From Spisula solida (lineage: Eukaryota; Mollusca; Bivalvia; Venerida; Mactridae), in the NCBI GenBank assembly GCA_947247005.1, contig OX365950.1, positions 15,140,720-15,204,719 on the forward strand: a DNA stretch of 64,000 bases, in the 5' to 3' direction. The position numbers and the translations under genes were made by a program. The notes beneath the pieces are model-generated. The model worked only from the letters and a program-made list of their open reading frames with translations, was not told where the DNA came from and searched no databases. Of the stretch, positions 14,441 to 23,500 are shown piece by piece. Every line of letters starts with the position of its first letter. Within the stretch, counting starts at the first letter, position 1.

Positions 14441-14936
14441 AGATCAACCGTATTTATTCAAAATGCCGACTGACAATCTGTTGGATGAATGGACAATCAC
14501 CAATAGCCAGCTGGTGGCACGAAAGTTTTGTATACCAAACATAGTCTCTCCTTTACTAACGAGAACTCGCGAGGATTTATATATATTGATATAGGATTAT
14601 ATCGACAAAAACACGTGATTGTTAAACATGTTTGCAGATTACTTTCCTTGAACGTAGGGCTGATGTTAGGTACTATACAAAAAGAAATCATCACGGATCG
14701 CAGATTCTCCGTTAGCTGCGATGTTAACAAAACGCTCGGGTAGTTTAGACCGATGCATCAATTTTTCGGTGGGATCATCGATCAAATTTGGCTCACAGCA
14801 ACTTATATCATTCTGGATCTTTAGTTTTAAGCAAGTTTCGTCTGCCATCAGCCAATTCGTTTGATTCATATTTTCTAATATGGGAGTTGAGAATGAATGT
14901 TTCCGTCGATACAGCTTTCTAGTATTTTCCACGGGT

Positions 14937-15871
14937 TTATTGGAACATTTTTCCACCGTCTGCATTAAAACCAAATGAATCCGAACCGTGAAATGTACGG
15001 TGCCCGAACGTTTCTTTCGGGTGGCGCGAAAATGTCTTACTGTGAAAAAAAAAAGATAAATTAGGTTTTCACAAGGATAATTGAGAAATAGACATAAATA
15101 GCGCTAAATGACCGGGCGTTGGCTAAACGATGGTTTTACTTGAATTTTTCAAAATTATTATACATGTTGCATTACATTCCAAAATGCAAACCAAGTTTAT
15201 TCATGCAAATTACCATATAAGACATAATTCTTTGATTAGACAGGAAAAGAATACCTAACACTTTAAAAAAAAAAAAGAAAAAAGAAGAAAGAATATGTTG
15301 GTGTCATAAATGTAAGAATTAGATAGTATTAATGTATTACAACGATAGGTCGTTTGAAAGCTGTGTCTCGATAACGGGACTCGTGACGTGGGATGATTTT
15401 CTGTCATTTTTGGATGATGAGAAATGTTTGATCTTTAGATAAAATGCGCGCGTACCTTCTTAAAGCGTTTATAATCTTGACCTCAATCAAATTTTTGTGT
15501 TGCATTCAGTACCTTATTGGCAATTTTAGTTTCACACAATATAAGAATAGAATTGAAAGGAAACGACTTTATATTAGTCTTACCACTATGCTGCATAGGG
15601 CTTATCAGTCGTATGGAATGAGACGACACGTGTGCAAATGTTCGCCTATATTTTAGCCTAACTACTACCATGCATAACTTACAAAGCAGGGATAAAAGCA
15701 GAGTGATCCGCAGATAGGACAAATTTTGTTTTAGAGAGTACTAAGGGGAGAGAGCTAATTAACATTGCATTTTCACGATCTTACAGGCAGTTAAGTACGT
15801 TCGCAAAGCCTTCCGTGGTTTAAAATTAATATGGTTTGGTGTACGTCCTAGAGTTACCGGGGCGAACACGC
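14937..15871 (-). CDS. Speculative three-exon gene end, minus strand
   Basis: Read on the minus strand, three segments have good splice borders and keep one frame. Exon 15871-15785 follows TTTTTAAACAG and ends before GTAAGATC. Exon 15740-15683 follows CTCTCTCCCCTTAG and ends before GTAAGTTATG. Exon 15039-14937 follows a T-rich tract ending TTTCACAG and ends in TAA. Phases match across both joins (1, then 2), giving about 82 codons with no start codon found. Against it: the first intron would be only 44 bases, and the last exon is also open much longer in another frame (to 14666). No homologue recognised. Confidence 0.25.
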
Positions 15872-16404
15872 CTGTTTAAAAACGTAACGATTAAACAAGA
15901 TTGGTCAAACGCAATGTAGCTATCATACAACTGTTAATATCGATATTTAGACAGTATGGTTGTTTCGCGATAACGACCTTCACTTGTCCACCGCTGGTCT
16001 GGATTTCTAAATTGCTATCATTCGCGGAGGCAATTTAAATCTTTATATAAGAATTTTGGGGGAAATGAAAATAATAAAATAAAAATGTCAAAATTATATT
16101 ATTCTTCATTCCGTGGCGGAAAATTCTGTCGCTTGGAGGCAACCGAGGGCATATATATGTGTTTATTAACACTGACTCAATACAAAATATATTTTGCATT
16201 TCCATGGGGTTTCTCTCGGTCTCTACTGGGGTCCCTGTGGTTACAAAATTCAGTCATCTGACTGTAGTTTTTTATGAGCATTTAAGACTTGTCCGAGCGT
16301 TGTCTCAAATAAAAAACTGGCATATCTTAAAAGGTCTCATTTGTTTAGATAAGTCTCATTTGGTTAAAATACATATTTACTGTAGACATGATTTTTATAC
16401 GGTA

Positions 16405-16712
16405 CATCGAGCGTACCTGGTCTTATTACGGGGTACCTGGAGTGTACGTCCCGATATAGTTTTCATATCGAGTACCTGGAGCGTACTCGATCTTATTACG
16501 GGGTACTTGGAGCGTACGTCCCGATATGTTTCAACTCGAGTACCTGGAGCGTACTCGGTCTTATTACGGGGTACTTGGAGCGTACGTCCCGATATGTTTC
16601 AACTCGAGTACCTAGAGCGTACTTGGTCTTATTACGGGGTACTTGGAGCGTACGTCGTCCCGATATATTTCAACTCGAGTACCTAGAGCGTACTCGATCT
16701 TATGACGGTGTA
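16405..16712 (+). repeat. Minisatellite, ~68-bp unit, 4-5 copies, hairpin-forming
   Basis: TTATTACGGGGTAC recurs at 16423, 16493, 16561 and 16629, with a degraded copy at 16700 (spacings 70, 68, 68, 71). Each unit holds hairpins with 7-base loops: 16467-16491 pairs ATCGAGTAC with GTACTCGAT around CTGGAGC, and others pair GGTAC/GTACC or GTAC/GTAC around ATCGAGC, CTGGAGT or TTGGAGC. The 175-codon frame across it (16159-16686) repeats the same peptide and reflects the repeat. Confidence 0.9.
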
Positions 16713-18274
16713 CGACATATTTATCTCGGTAGTTTGTTACAGTAAATTGATATACGGTTTGATAAATAAATCGTGAATCCATGCCCTCGGTTGTTGCATT
16801 CCTTAAAGCGTGTTTAACTCTAACAGCGTGACCCGTTAGAGTTCAAGTCAACATGGCCATTATATGCCACTTTAATCAAATCTATTAACATATGCTTATC
16901 AGGCAAGTCTATATCTACTACATGTACAATAATATGCATTACTATAGTGTTTGGGTAATATTCGTTTGTCATTTTCTAAAAGGCAATTATATAATTAAAT
17001 AGTGATTACTGTCTACAGTTGTTTTTTTAAATTTTATCTTGGAATAACAACCAAATACTACTGCATTAAATTAGACAGTAATATAAATTACTGCAGTATT
17101 TTCAAAGCGTGTCATGTGTAACATACATGCACATTAATATTAATATTTAAAGCAATGAAAGAGTTACGATAAGCTGGGCTTATGGCGAGGTTAACAAAAT
17201 ATCTCATCAAATCTCAACATTATACACATTGTTTGGATATATTCCATTAAACACAATTAAATCACCGTTGCACAATGAAATAAACTAGGCCCGGAATTAC
17301 GTTGGTATAAGTAAACGTCTATTATTTCTTCTAGCTGGAGATGGAACTAAAATAAAATTTCAACATTCCATTAGCAACCCCCGTTATATCTAGACTTAAG
17401 AAAATATTTACTTCCTACATGCATTGTGAAGAAATTAATGTTACTGGGGGCGAAGAAAGGTCTATTTCGGCGCAATTCGTACAAACACAATAATTAAGAC
17501 TATTTCTGGTAACATGTAGTCACAAACTAAATAATCATGTTTAATGTGATAATTATGATACTAGACTGACTGGCAATCCTTGTGCGAAATATCACAAAAG
17601 ATGGCATGGATCACTGATTTATTTGCCGGCGTTTAAATTATTATACATCAATCGTTGTAATCCAACTTCTAAATTCAATTTGAAGATCTTGAAATTACAA
17701 ATAATAAATGTTTATGTCAATGCTGCAGCAGATAAAGTGTAAATGAATAAAACTACACGAGGATAAATTGAGAATTTTCTCGAATAAGTGTCTGAATTTA
17801 AGAAAAATCGCAAATTAGGGCTTTGCATTTTATTACTATTACAAACTCCGAACACTGTTTCTGAATTATGATTATCATTACATTTTTAACACGTGTAACG
17901 TATGGACATCAAATGAAAGTTGTGTGAAAATATATAGTACGATATCTCATAGCGATACACTGATTTGTATGTTACAGGCGAGACTACGGCCAGATTGTGT
18001 GTGATATCAATCATTTCACATCATTCTTACTTGGTTTGCATATCTTATGTTAAGAATTCCAAACTGATCTCTATTGACTTGTTGCTTTGTAGTAAGGGCC
18101 ACGTATCGATGTCACGACATATCTGATATTTCAGTGTGGCATATGGAGAACGGTTAGAACAGTTAGAGATAGAGAACATGGCAGAGAAGCCATGGATTAG
18201 CATGTTGGAATCGGGAGGCATATGTTTACGCTCTCCGGGTATTCAGGTTTTGGGTATTTCGTTTAAGTTAATAG
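16713..18274. other. AT-rich non-coding stretch before the LTR element
   Basis: No frame above 65 codons, no RNA gene and no repeat recognised. Confidence 0.4.
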
Positions 18275-18278
18275 CTAT
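18275..18278. repeat. Target-site duplication CTAT, left copy
   Basis: CTAT directly precedes the first TG of the 5' LTR and recurs directly after the CA end of the 3' LTR at 26616-26619. A 4-bp duplication is within the range known for Ty3/gypsy-type integrases. Confidence 0.8.
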
Positions 18279-19512
18279 TGTGAGGCATGGCCTCAGATGT
18301 TTAGAACATCATTTTTATGGCCTCAGATGATAAGTAAAGGCCTCTATTTAGTCTATTTAGCTCCCAATGTTGTTGTGCTATTTTTAGTAACAATGACTTA
18401 CATGTACATTTTTAGAGTTTGGAAAGCGCTATTGTCTATATTATGCTATGTCATGCCATAATATTATAGATATACTTAGATATTTATTAGATTTAGCTAT
18501 TTACCTTAACAATCAGATGCTAGATCGTTGCTGTATCACAATATTTGACTTTATGTTCGTAGCATTCTGGAAAATGTGACATTTGTCCGCCATGTTTGTT
18601 TTTGGTAGTTGCAACTTCCGGTTAGTATTTAATCTCTAACCTTCAAAGTCAGTTATATTTTATTTATACCTTGAATTATTATACGTTGGTACTTTATAAT
18701 AGAATGGTATGTTTTTATGTTAGAGGTAATTTAGTAATGGTATCTTAATGTTCAGTCATGTTTACCGGCTCCTAGGCCAAGTTTTATTCTCTAAGCTCAT
18801 TTGCATACCAGCCTCGTTTTGGGTATACCAGTTTTCTTCACATTGCCACTGTCCCCAGAGCAGGCCAGACGTGTTTCTGGAGCTCTCTTTATTTTGTTAG
18901 TATTTGTTAAGTAATCTTTCATTCAACTTTTATTCTGAATTGCTTCGATTAGATTATTATTTTAGACTTTATTGAGGTCATTATCTGTAATGTCATTTGA
19001 CATTTGGCGGTCGTGTAACTTGGGCCTACTTTAAGCAATTTGTCGTCTGTCTGACTCTGACTTCGAACTATCGTTATTTTAGTCTTAGTAATTACTTAGT
19101 ATTTGGTCTGATATCCTCTCTTGTCTTTTTGTTAAGCCCTTTTACCTAATAAATTCACGTTAAGCCGAAAGGAACCTTGTCTGTACTCTTTGAATTGATT
19201 ATTATCTTGGCATTTGTCACGGTCTCGCACAGTTGTTAGCCGCTATCTGGTCTCTTGTAGCCAGTTTAGCCACTCTCAAGCTGTGATACACGCTACCAGT
19301 GTATTTAACCAGTTTTCAACCAGGCTATCGGTCCGAGTTGTTGTTAGACCTATGTCTATACTCTTGAGCATATCACATATTGATTGCTGTTGTAGCACCA
19401 CAGGTGTTTGTGCACATACATATTTTGCACATAGGTACTCGAGTGCCTTTCAGTACATCTACACAGTCTCAGTGCACTCACATACAGTACACACACACGC
19501 ACGGGCGTTACA
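18279..19512 (+). repeat. 5' LTR
   Basis: 1,234-bp direct repeat, TG...CA bounded. A polyadenylation signal AATAAA lies at 19148-19153, followed by GT-rich sequence, which would place the R/U5 border near 19180-19200. A hairpin with six base pairs plus a wobble and the loop GCTACCA lies at 19286-19304; it has the same loop type as the leader hairpins. An open frame at 19214-19579 has no recognisable product and is not called as a gene. Confidence 0.93.
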
Positions 19513-19516
19513 AAAT

Positions 19517-19530
19517 TGGTGGCAGCGGTG
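19517..19530 (+). promoter_or_regulatory. Candidate primer-binding site
   Basis: TGGTGGCAGCGGTG begins 4 bases after the 5' LTR. A TGG start is what pairing with a tRNA 3' CCA end requires. I could not assign the tRNA from memory. Confidence 0.5.
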
Positions 19531-19589
19531 CAGATCTTGTCTCTCCGAATTTATTTTCAGTCCATGTTTATATACATGACAGAGAACTT

Positions 19590-20432
19590 CAAGGCTAATT
19601 CCAAGCCTTGGTGAGTATATCAGTAGTAGTTAGTTGTTTATTAGTGATAAGTCAGTACAAAAACCAGACAACGTTAGGAGCTAAGCCGTTACCAGGCTTA
19701 GGTTTAAGTCGCTCCCAGACTTAAACGGTGAGACAAAGCCGTTACCAGGCTTAGGTAAAAGGGTGTTATTGTGTTTACTGTTGTTAACTGTTCGGTACGT
19801 TGAGCGGATTGGTTGTTCCGTGCCCTGCCGATTATCTTAAATACGTTCAGACTGCCATTCCTGTGAGGTTTGGGAGGTTTAAGTCGCTTCCAGACTTAAA
19901 CGACGAAAGCTGTTTCCAGGCTTTCGAGGTATTTTTATAACAGGTAACTACTGCCGTTCCCAGGCAAATAAGTATCTTTAAAGTACAAACTTTATTTAGT
20001 ATTCCATGTTACCGTCAGTCTTTACCATCCATCGTGGACGACAGCCGTTACCAGACTTATAGTCGTTACCAGACTATATTAATTACACATGCATTTCCTT
20101 ACAGTACTGTCTAGTCGCTACCAGGCTGATAGTTGTTGCCAGATTATACCCCGTGCCAGATTCATAGTCGTTACCAGACTTTATTAATTACATATGCATT
20201 TTCTTACAGTACTGTCTAGTCGCTACCAGGCTGATAGTTGTCGCCAGACTATACTTTGCCAGACTCATACCGGGTAGTCGTAACCAGATTATATTGATTG
20301 CAAATTATTTCCTTACAGTACTGTGTAGTCGTTACCAGACTTACAGTTGTTGCCAGTCTGCCTAGTCGTTTCCAAACTTTGTAAATCACACGTAACTCAC
20401 TTACGGTACTGTCTAACTGTTTCCAGGTTAGA
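19590..20432 (+). repeat. Array of ~17 leader hairpins with a shared 7-nt loop and variable stems
   Basis: Each unit is stem - 7-nt loop - stem, with the loop ending in CCA and the closing base G. Examples: 19590-19610 CAAGGCT/AGCCTTG, loop AATTCCA; 19681-19701 CTAAGCC/GGCTTAG, loop GTTACCA; 19702-19726 GTTTAAGTC/GACTTAAAC, loop GCTCCCA; 19736-19752 AAGCC/GGCTT; 19877-19901 GTTTAAGTC/GACTTAAAC, loop GCTTCCA; 19904-19926 CGAAAGCT/GGCTTTCG, loop GTTTCCA; 19952-19966 TGCC/GGCA, loop GTTCCCA; 20058-20078 TATAGTC/GACTATA; 20129-20147 and 20234-20252 ATAGTT with GATTAT or GACTAT (loops GTTGCCA, GTCGCCA); 20412-20432 TCTAACT/GGTTAGA, loop GTTTCCA. Further weaker units are at 20112, 20166, 20217, 20275 and 20327. 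Stems change as complementary pairs, including G-U to G-C exchanges, which suggests selection for RNA structure. A role as Gag-binding or packaging signal is inference. Confidence 0.85.
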
Positions 20433-20497
20433 GAAGCCAATTGTATGCCAATATACACTGTATTGTAATTGTTGTTTAACATAAACCTTGTTTACAG
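19611..20497 (+). other. Candidate leader intron carrying the hairpin array
   Basis: A strong 5' splice site (GTGAGT at 19611-19616) follows the first hairpin with no gap. A good 3' splice site (TTGTTTACAG, AG at 20496-20497, with a TTTAAC branch-like sequence upstream) lies 13 bases before the gag ATG at 20511. Splicing would remove 887 bases containing nearly all of the leader hairpins and join a short LTR-derived exon to gag. The sites are read directly; use of the intron is inference and needs RNA evidence. Confidence 0.4.
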
Positions 20498-20510
20498 TCC
20501 AAACCTGGAG

Positions 20511-21950
20511 ATGGAGTTTTCCATGGATCCAGCTGATATACCAGAAACTAACCAGACCAAGTATACCAATAATGAACCCACTATAGAACTACAACCTTCC
20601 AGTGAAGCGACACAGACCATCAATAAGGCCTTGGGGACAGAGGCAATGTCAAACCAAGTTTCGATGGACGGTGGAGCCAACCTAGAGGTGACTGGGACAG
20701 ATGACAAGTTGGTACAGGGTACCCCTTTTAGAGAAGAAACCTGGCACAGGCGTACCAGGAATGAAATAGACGTTTCTGTTGATCAGAGATTTTTAGACCT
20801 TGGCAGTTTTACACCATATCCAGTGGATCAGTCAAAGCCCCGGGGGTCTGTCAATTCCATGCATGGTGAGACTAATCAAGGGATGGGAGGTATATACAGT
20901 AAATTCTCCAAGAGGTCCTCGGCTGGTGGTCAGGCGACCCATGCTATAGATCGCGGCCAGGTACCTACGGGATTAAGGGAAAACGATCCACTGGATGAAT
21001 TGGGGTATTGGAGGAGAGGGCGGCAGGCTTTCCGGGCGAGCTGTAACCGGCATCCTCGAGACTTCTTACCTCATGAATGGTGTAGATCTGGCCATTATCA
21101 ACACAACCACATAAAACCACCAACTTTTGATGGCGCTAATGACTTCAATGCTTATTTAACGCAGTTTGAAATTACAAGTGATTTAAATGAGTGGAGCTAT
21201 GAAACAAAAGCCGTCCAGTTAGCAGTATCTTTGAGAGGAGGAGCTGCAGAAATCTTAAATGATATTCCCATAGAGAGACGTAGAGACTATGACTTAATTG
21301 TCAAAAGTCTTATGGACCGATTTCAACCACAAAATCAGAGACGTCTTCATGTCGCGAAATTAAGAGCCAGAATAAGAAAGCGAAATGAACCTTTAGAGGA
21401 GTTGGCCATGGATATAAAGAAAATGGTGAGACTAGCCTACCCAGAATTGAATATGAAATGTAGGGAAGACATGACGTTGGAATATTTCACCGAAGCCCTA
21501 AACGACGATCAACAAAGAAGGGATCTGATTGTGGGAGGTCCAACCACGATGACAGACGCATTGAGGTTGGCTACAGAAGTAGAATTAAGTTATTCCCGTC
21601 AAAGCCAGACGTTCGCTAGATCGGTCCAAAACAGTGACTCGTTATTGAAAAGGATAGAGAAATTAGAGAGACTTTCAGAAACCCATGCTACTTGTACTTA
21701 CAGGATAGCCAAAATTGGAGAATACTCTGGATTAGATGCAAATTCTGCTAAGGTTCATGCTAATCTTCATAAAAGAATATGCAACTATTGTCATGCTCCT
21801 GGGCACATTAGGAAGTATTGCCCCATACGCATAGAGGGACAGAATCAACACAGGAAAAATCATCAGAACCCACAGATTAGAAATTCATGGACACAAAATG
21901 ACGAAATGAAGTACCAAGGTCCTATTGCTAGAAAACAAGGAAACTTTTAG
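20511..21950 (+). CDS. gag: Gag polyprotein of Ty3/gypsy type with CCHC zinc knuckle
   Basis: 479 residues from the first ATG, which follows the candidate 3' splice site by 13 bases; the frame stays open a little further upstream without an ATG. Residues 1-200 are polar and low in recognisable structure. Residues about 200-360 match the retrotransposon capsid/Gag domain in style: an opening P-x-F-D-G segment, a Y-L-x-x-F-E helix, an alternating hydrophobic helix ending in L-R-G-G-A-A, and a later R-F-x-P-x-N/Q segment with a basic run. A CX2CX4HX4C zinc knuckle lies at residues 424-437 (CNYCHAPGHIRKYC), preceded by a coiled-coil-like stretch and followed by a basic glutamine/asparagine-rich tail. 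No protease or polymerase frame is fused or follows. It should form the particle and bind the element's RNA. The intact frame fits recent activity. Confidence 0.88.
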   Translation: MEFSMDPADIPETNQTKYTNNEPTIELQPSSEATQTINKALGTEAMSNQVSMDGGANLEVTGTDDKLVQGTPFREETWHRRTRNEIDVSVDQRFLDLGSFTPYPVDQSKPRGSVNSMHGETNQGMGGIYSKFSKRSSAGGQATHAIDRGQVPTGLRENDPLDELGYWRRGRQAFRASCNRHPRDFLPHEWCRSGHYQHNHIKPPTFDGANDFNAYLTQFEITSDLNEWSYETKAVQLAVSLRGGAAEILNDIPIERRRDYDLIVKSLMDRFQPQNQRRLHVAKLRARIRKRNEPLEELAMDIKKMVRLAYPELNMKCREDMTLEYFTEALNDDQQRRDLIVGGPTTMTDALRLATEVELSYSRQSQTFARSVQNSDSLLKRIEKLERLSETHATCTYRIAKIGEYSGLDANSAKVHANLHKRICNYCHAPGHIRKYCPIRIEGQNQHRKNHQNPQIRNSWTQNDEMKYQGPIARKQGNF

Positions 21951-22385
21951 TAGCTAAGTAACAGATTTATGGAATTTGAAGTTGCCTACACATAGATTCT
22001 TAATACTTACATGAGCAGGATCACGAGATGAAGTGTTTGAATCAACTCAACCAAAGCAGTCATGATTGTTCCAGAAGAGATTTTTGGATAGTGAGATTTT
22101 GAGGAAGTTGTAGACAGAAGACAGATTATCCTACCACGGCCGGGGAAGATAATCTGTATGTAAGGTGATTGATTGAGCGGGCGAGAATTCCAAAAATGAC
22201 CTTGACCCCCTGAGGAATTCTGTTAAGATGACTGATGACTAGCCGCAGTTGAAATTGGTCAACATTCCATTACGCTGATCCTGACAATTTTGGAGAAATA
22301 TTCTGCATTTGTACACCGTCTACACGTCTTGCCCTGTTTAGTTGCAAATTGTCACATCATAGTTTTTGTGTGCGTCACAGTACAA
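21951..22385 (+). other. Post-gag non-coding segment with two stem-loops
   Basis: No frame of note. A perfect 10-bp stem pairs 22121-22130 (ACAGATTATC) with 22148-22157 (GATAATCTGT) around a 17-base loop that again starts with CTACCA. An 8-bp inverted repeat AGAATTCC / GGAATTCT pairs 22184-22191 with 22214-22221. Both would be near the 3' side of gag in the transcript. Confidence 0.6.
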
Positions 22386-22513
22386 GTGCCGCATCGTTCA
22401 AGTGCAGTGTCACAAAGTGCCGCATCGTTCAAGTGCAGCGTCACAAAGTGCCGCATCGTTCAAGTGCAGCGTCACAAAGTGCCGCATCGTTCAAGTGCAG
22501 CGTCACAGTACCA
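22386..22513 (+). repeat. Tandem 31-bp repeat, four copies (GTGCCGCATCG type)
   Basis: Copies start at 22386, 22417, 22448 and 22479, exactly 31 bases apart, with one difference between copies (AGTGT versus AGCGT). The junction GCGTCAC-AAA-GTGCCGC forms a 7-bp stem with one mismatch and a 3-base loop. The overlapping short frames in several phases are simply the repeat being open, not genes. Confidence 0.9.
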
Positions 22514-22550
22514 GTGCCGCATCTTTTGTAATTTTTTATATGAATGCCAG

Positions 22551-23500
22551 GTCACAATACCAGTGACACTTCTTTTGTAATTTTTTATATGAGTGCCGCG
22601 TCACATTACCAGTGACATGTTTCCAGTGATGTCACGTTCCCAGTGACATGTTTCCAGTGATGTCACACTCCCAGTGACATGTTTCCAGTGATGTCACACT
22701 CCAAGTGACATGTTCCCAGTGATGTCATACTCCCAGTGACATGTTCCCAGTGCCATGTTTCCAGTGATGTCACACTCCCAGTGACATGTTCCCAGTGATG
22801 TCACACTCCCAGTGACATGTTCCCAGTGATGTCACACTCCCAGTGACAGGTTTCCAGTGATGTCACACTCCCAGTGACATGTTTCCAGTGATGTCACACT
22901 CCCAGTGACATGTTTCCAGTGATGTCACACTCCCAGGGACATGTTCCCAGTGCCATGTTTCCAGTGATGTCACACTCCCAGTGACATGTTTCCAGTGATG
23001 TCACACTCCCAGTGACATGTTCCCAGTGATGTCACACTCCCAGTGACATGTTTCCAGTGATGTCACACTCCCAGTGACATGTTCCCAGTGATGTCACACT
23101 CCCAGTGACAGGTTTCCAGTGATGTCACACTCCCAGTGACATGTTTCCAGTGATGTCACACTCCCAGTGACATGTTTCCAGTGATGTCACACTCCCAGGG
23201 ACATGTTCCCAGTGCCATGTTTCCAGTGATGTCACACTCCCAGTGACATGTTTCCAGTGATGTCACACTCCCAGGGACATGTTCCCAGTGATGTCACACT
23301 CCAAGTGACATGTTCCCAGTGATGTCACACTCCCAGTGACATGTTTCCAGTGATGTCACACTCCCAGTGCCATGTTCCCAGTGATGTCACACTCCCAGTG
23401 ACATGTTTCCAGTGATGTCACACTCCCAGGGACATGTTCCCAGTGATGTCACACTCCCAGTGACATGTTTCTACAGTGATGTCACGCTCCTAGTGACATG
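22551..23500 (+). repeat. 31-bp satellite-like array of loop-motif hairpins
   Basis: Nearly 30 units of 31 bp, each reading ATGTCAC - ACTCCCA - GTGACAT - GTTTCCAGTG. The first 21 bases form a perfect 7-bp hairpin with loop ACTCCCA. The same ATGTCAC arm can instead pair with the preceding GTGACAT around the loop GTTTCCAGTG, so two registers compete. Leading units carry loops AATACCA (22551-22567) and ATTACCA (22600-22616), a variant has GTTCCCA (22629-22649), and the last has GCTCCTA (22479+1000, i.e. 23479-23499). A 262-bp higher-order duplication is visible (22842 to 23104; 22950 to 23212). Confidence 0.9.

Noticed and set aside
14666..14974. 102-codon minus-strand frame as a separate gene
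   Set aside because: It overlaps the candidate last exon in another phase; only one of the two could be coding, and there is no good ATG or domain to prefer it.
16159..16686. 175-codon open frame as a gene
   Set aside because: It is the minisatellite read in one frame; the repeated peptide follows from the repeat and no domain is present.
19214..19579. 121-codon frame in the 5' LTR as a gene
   Set aside because: It starts in U5 and its copy in the 3' LTR diverges once the LTR ends. No domain; it lies in untranslated LTR sequence.
22290..22580. Overlapping plus-strand frames of 60-96 codons
   Set aside because: All are different phases of the 31-bp repeat, which happens to be free of stops.
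22386..23500. CRISPR-like repeat regularity in the 31-bp arrays
   Set aside because: There are no unique spacers; units are contiguous tandem copies inside a eukaryotic LTR element.
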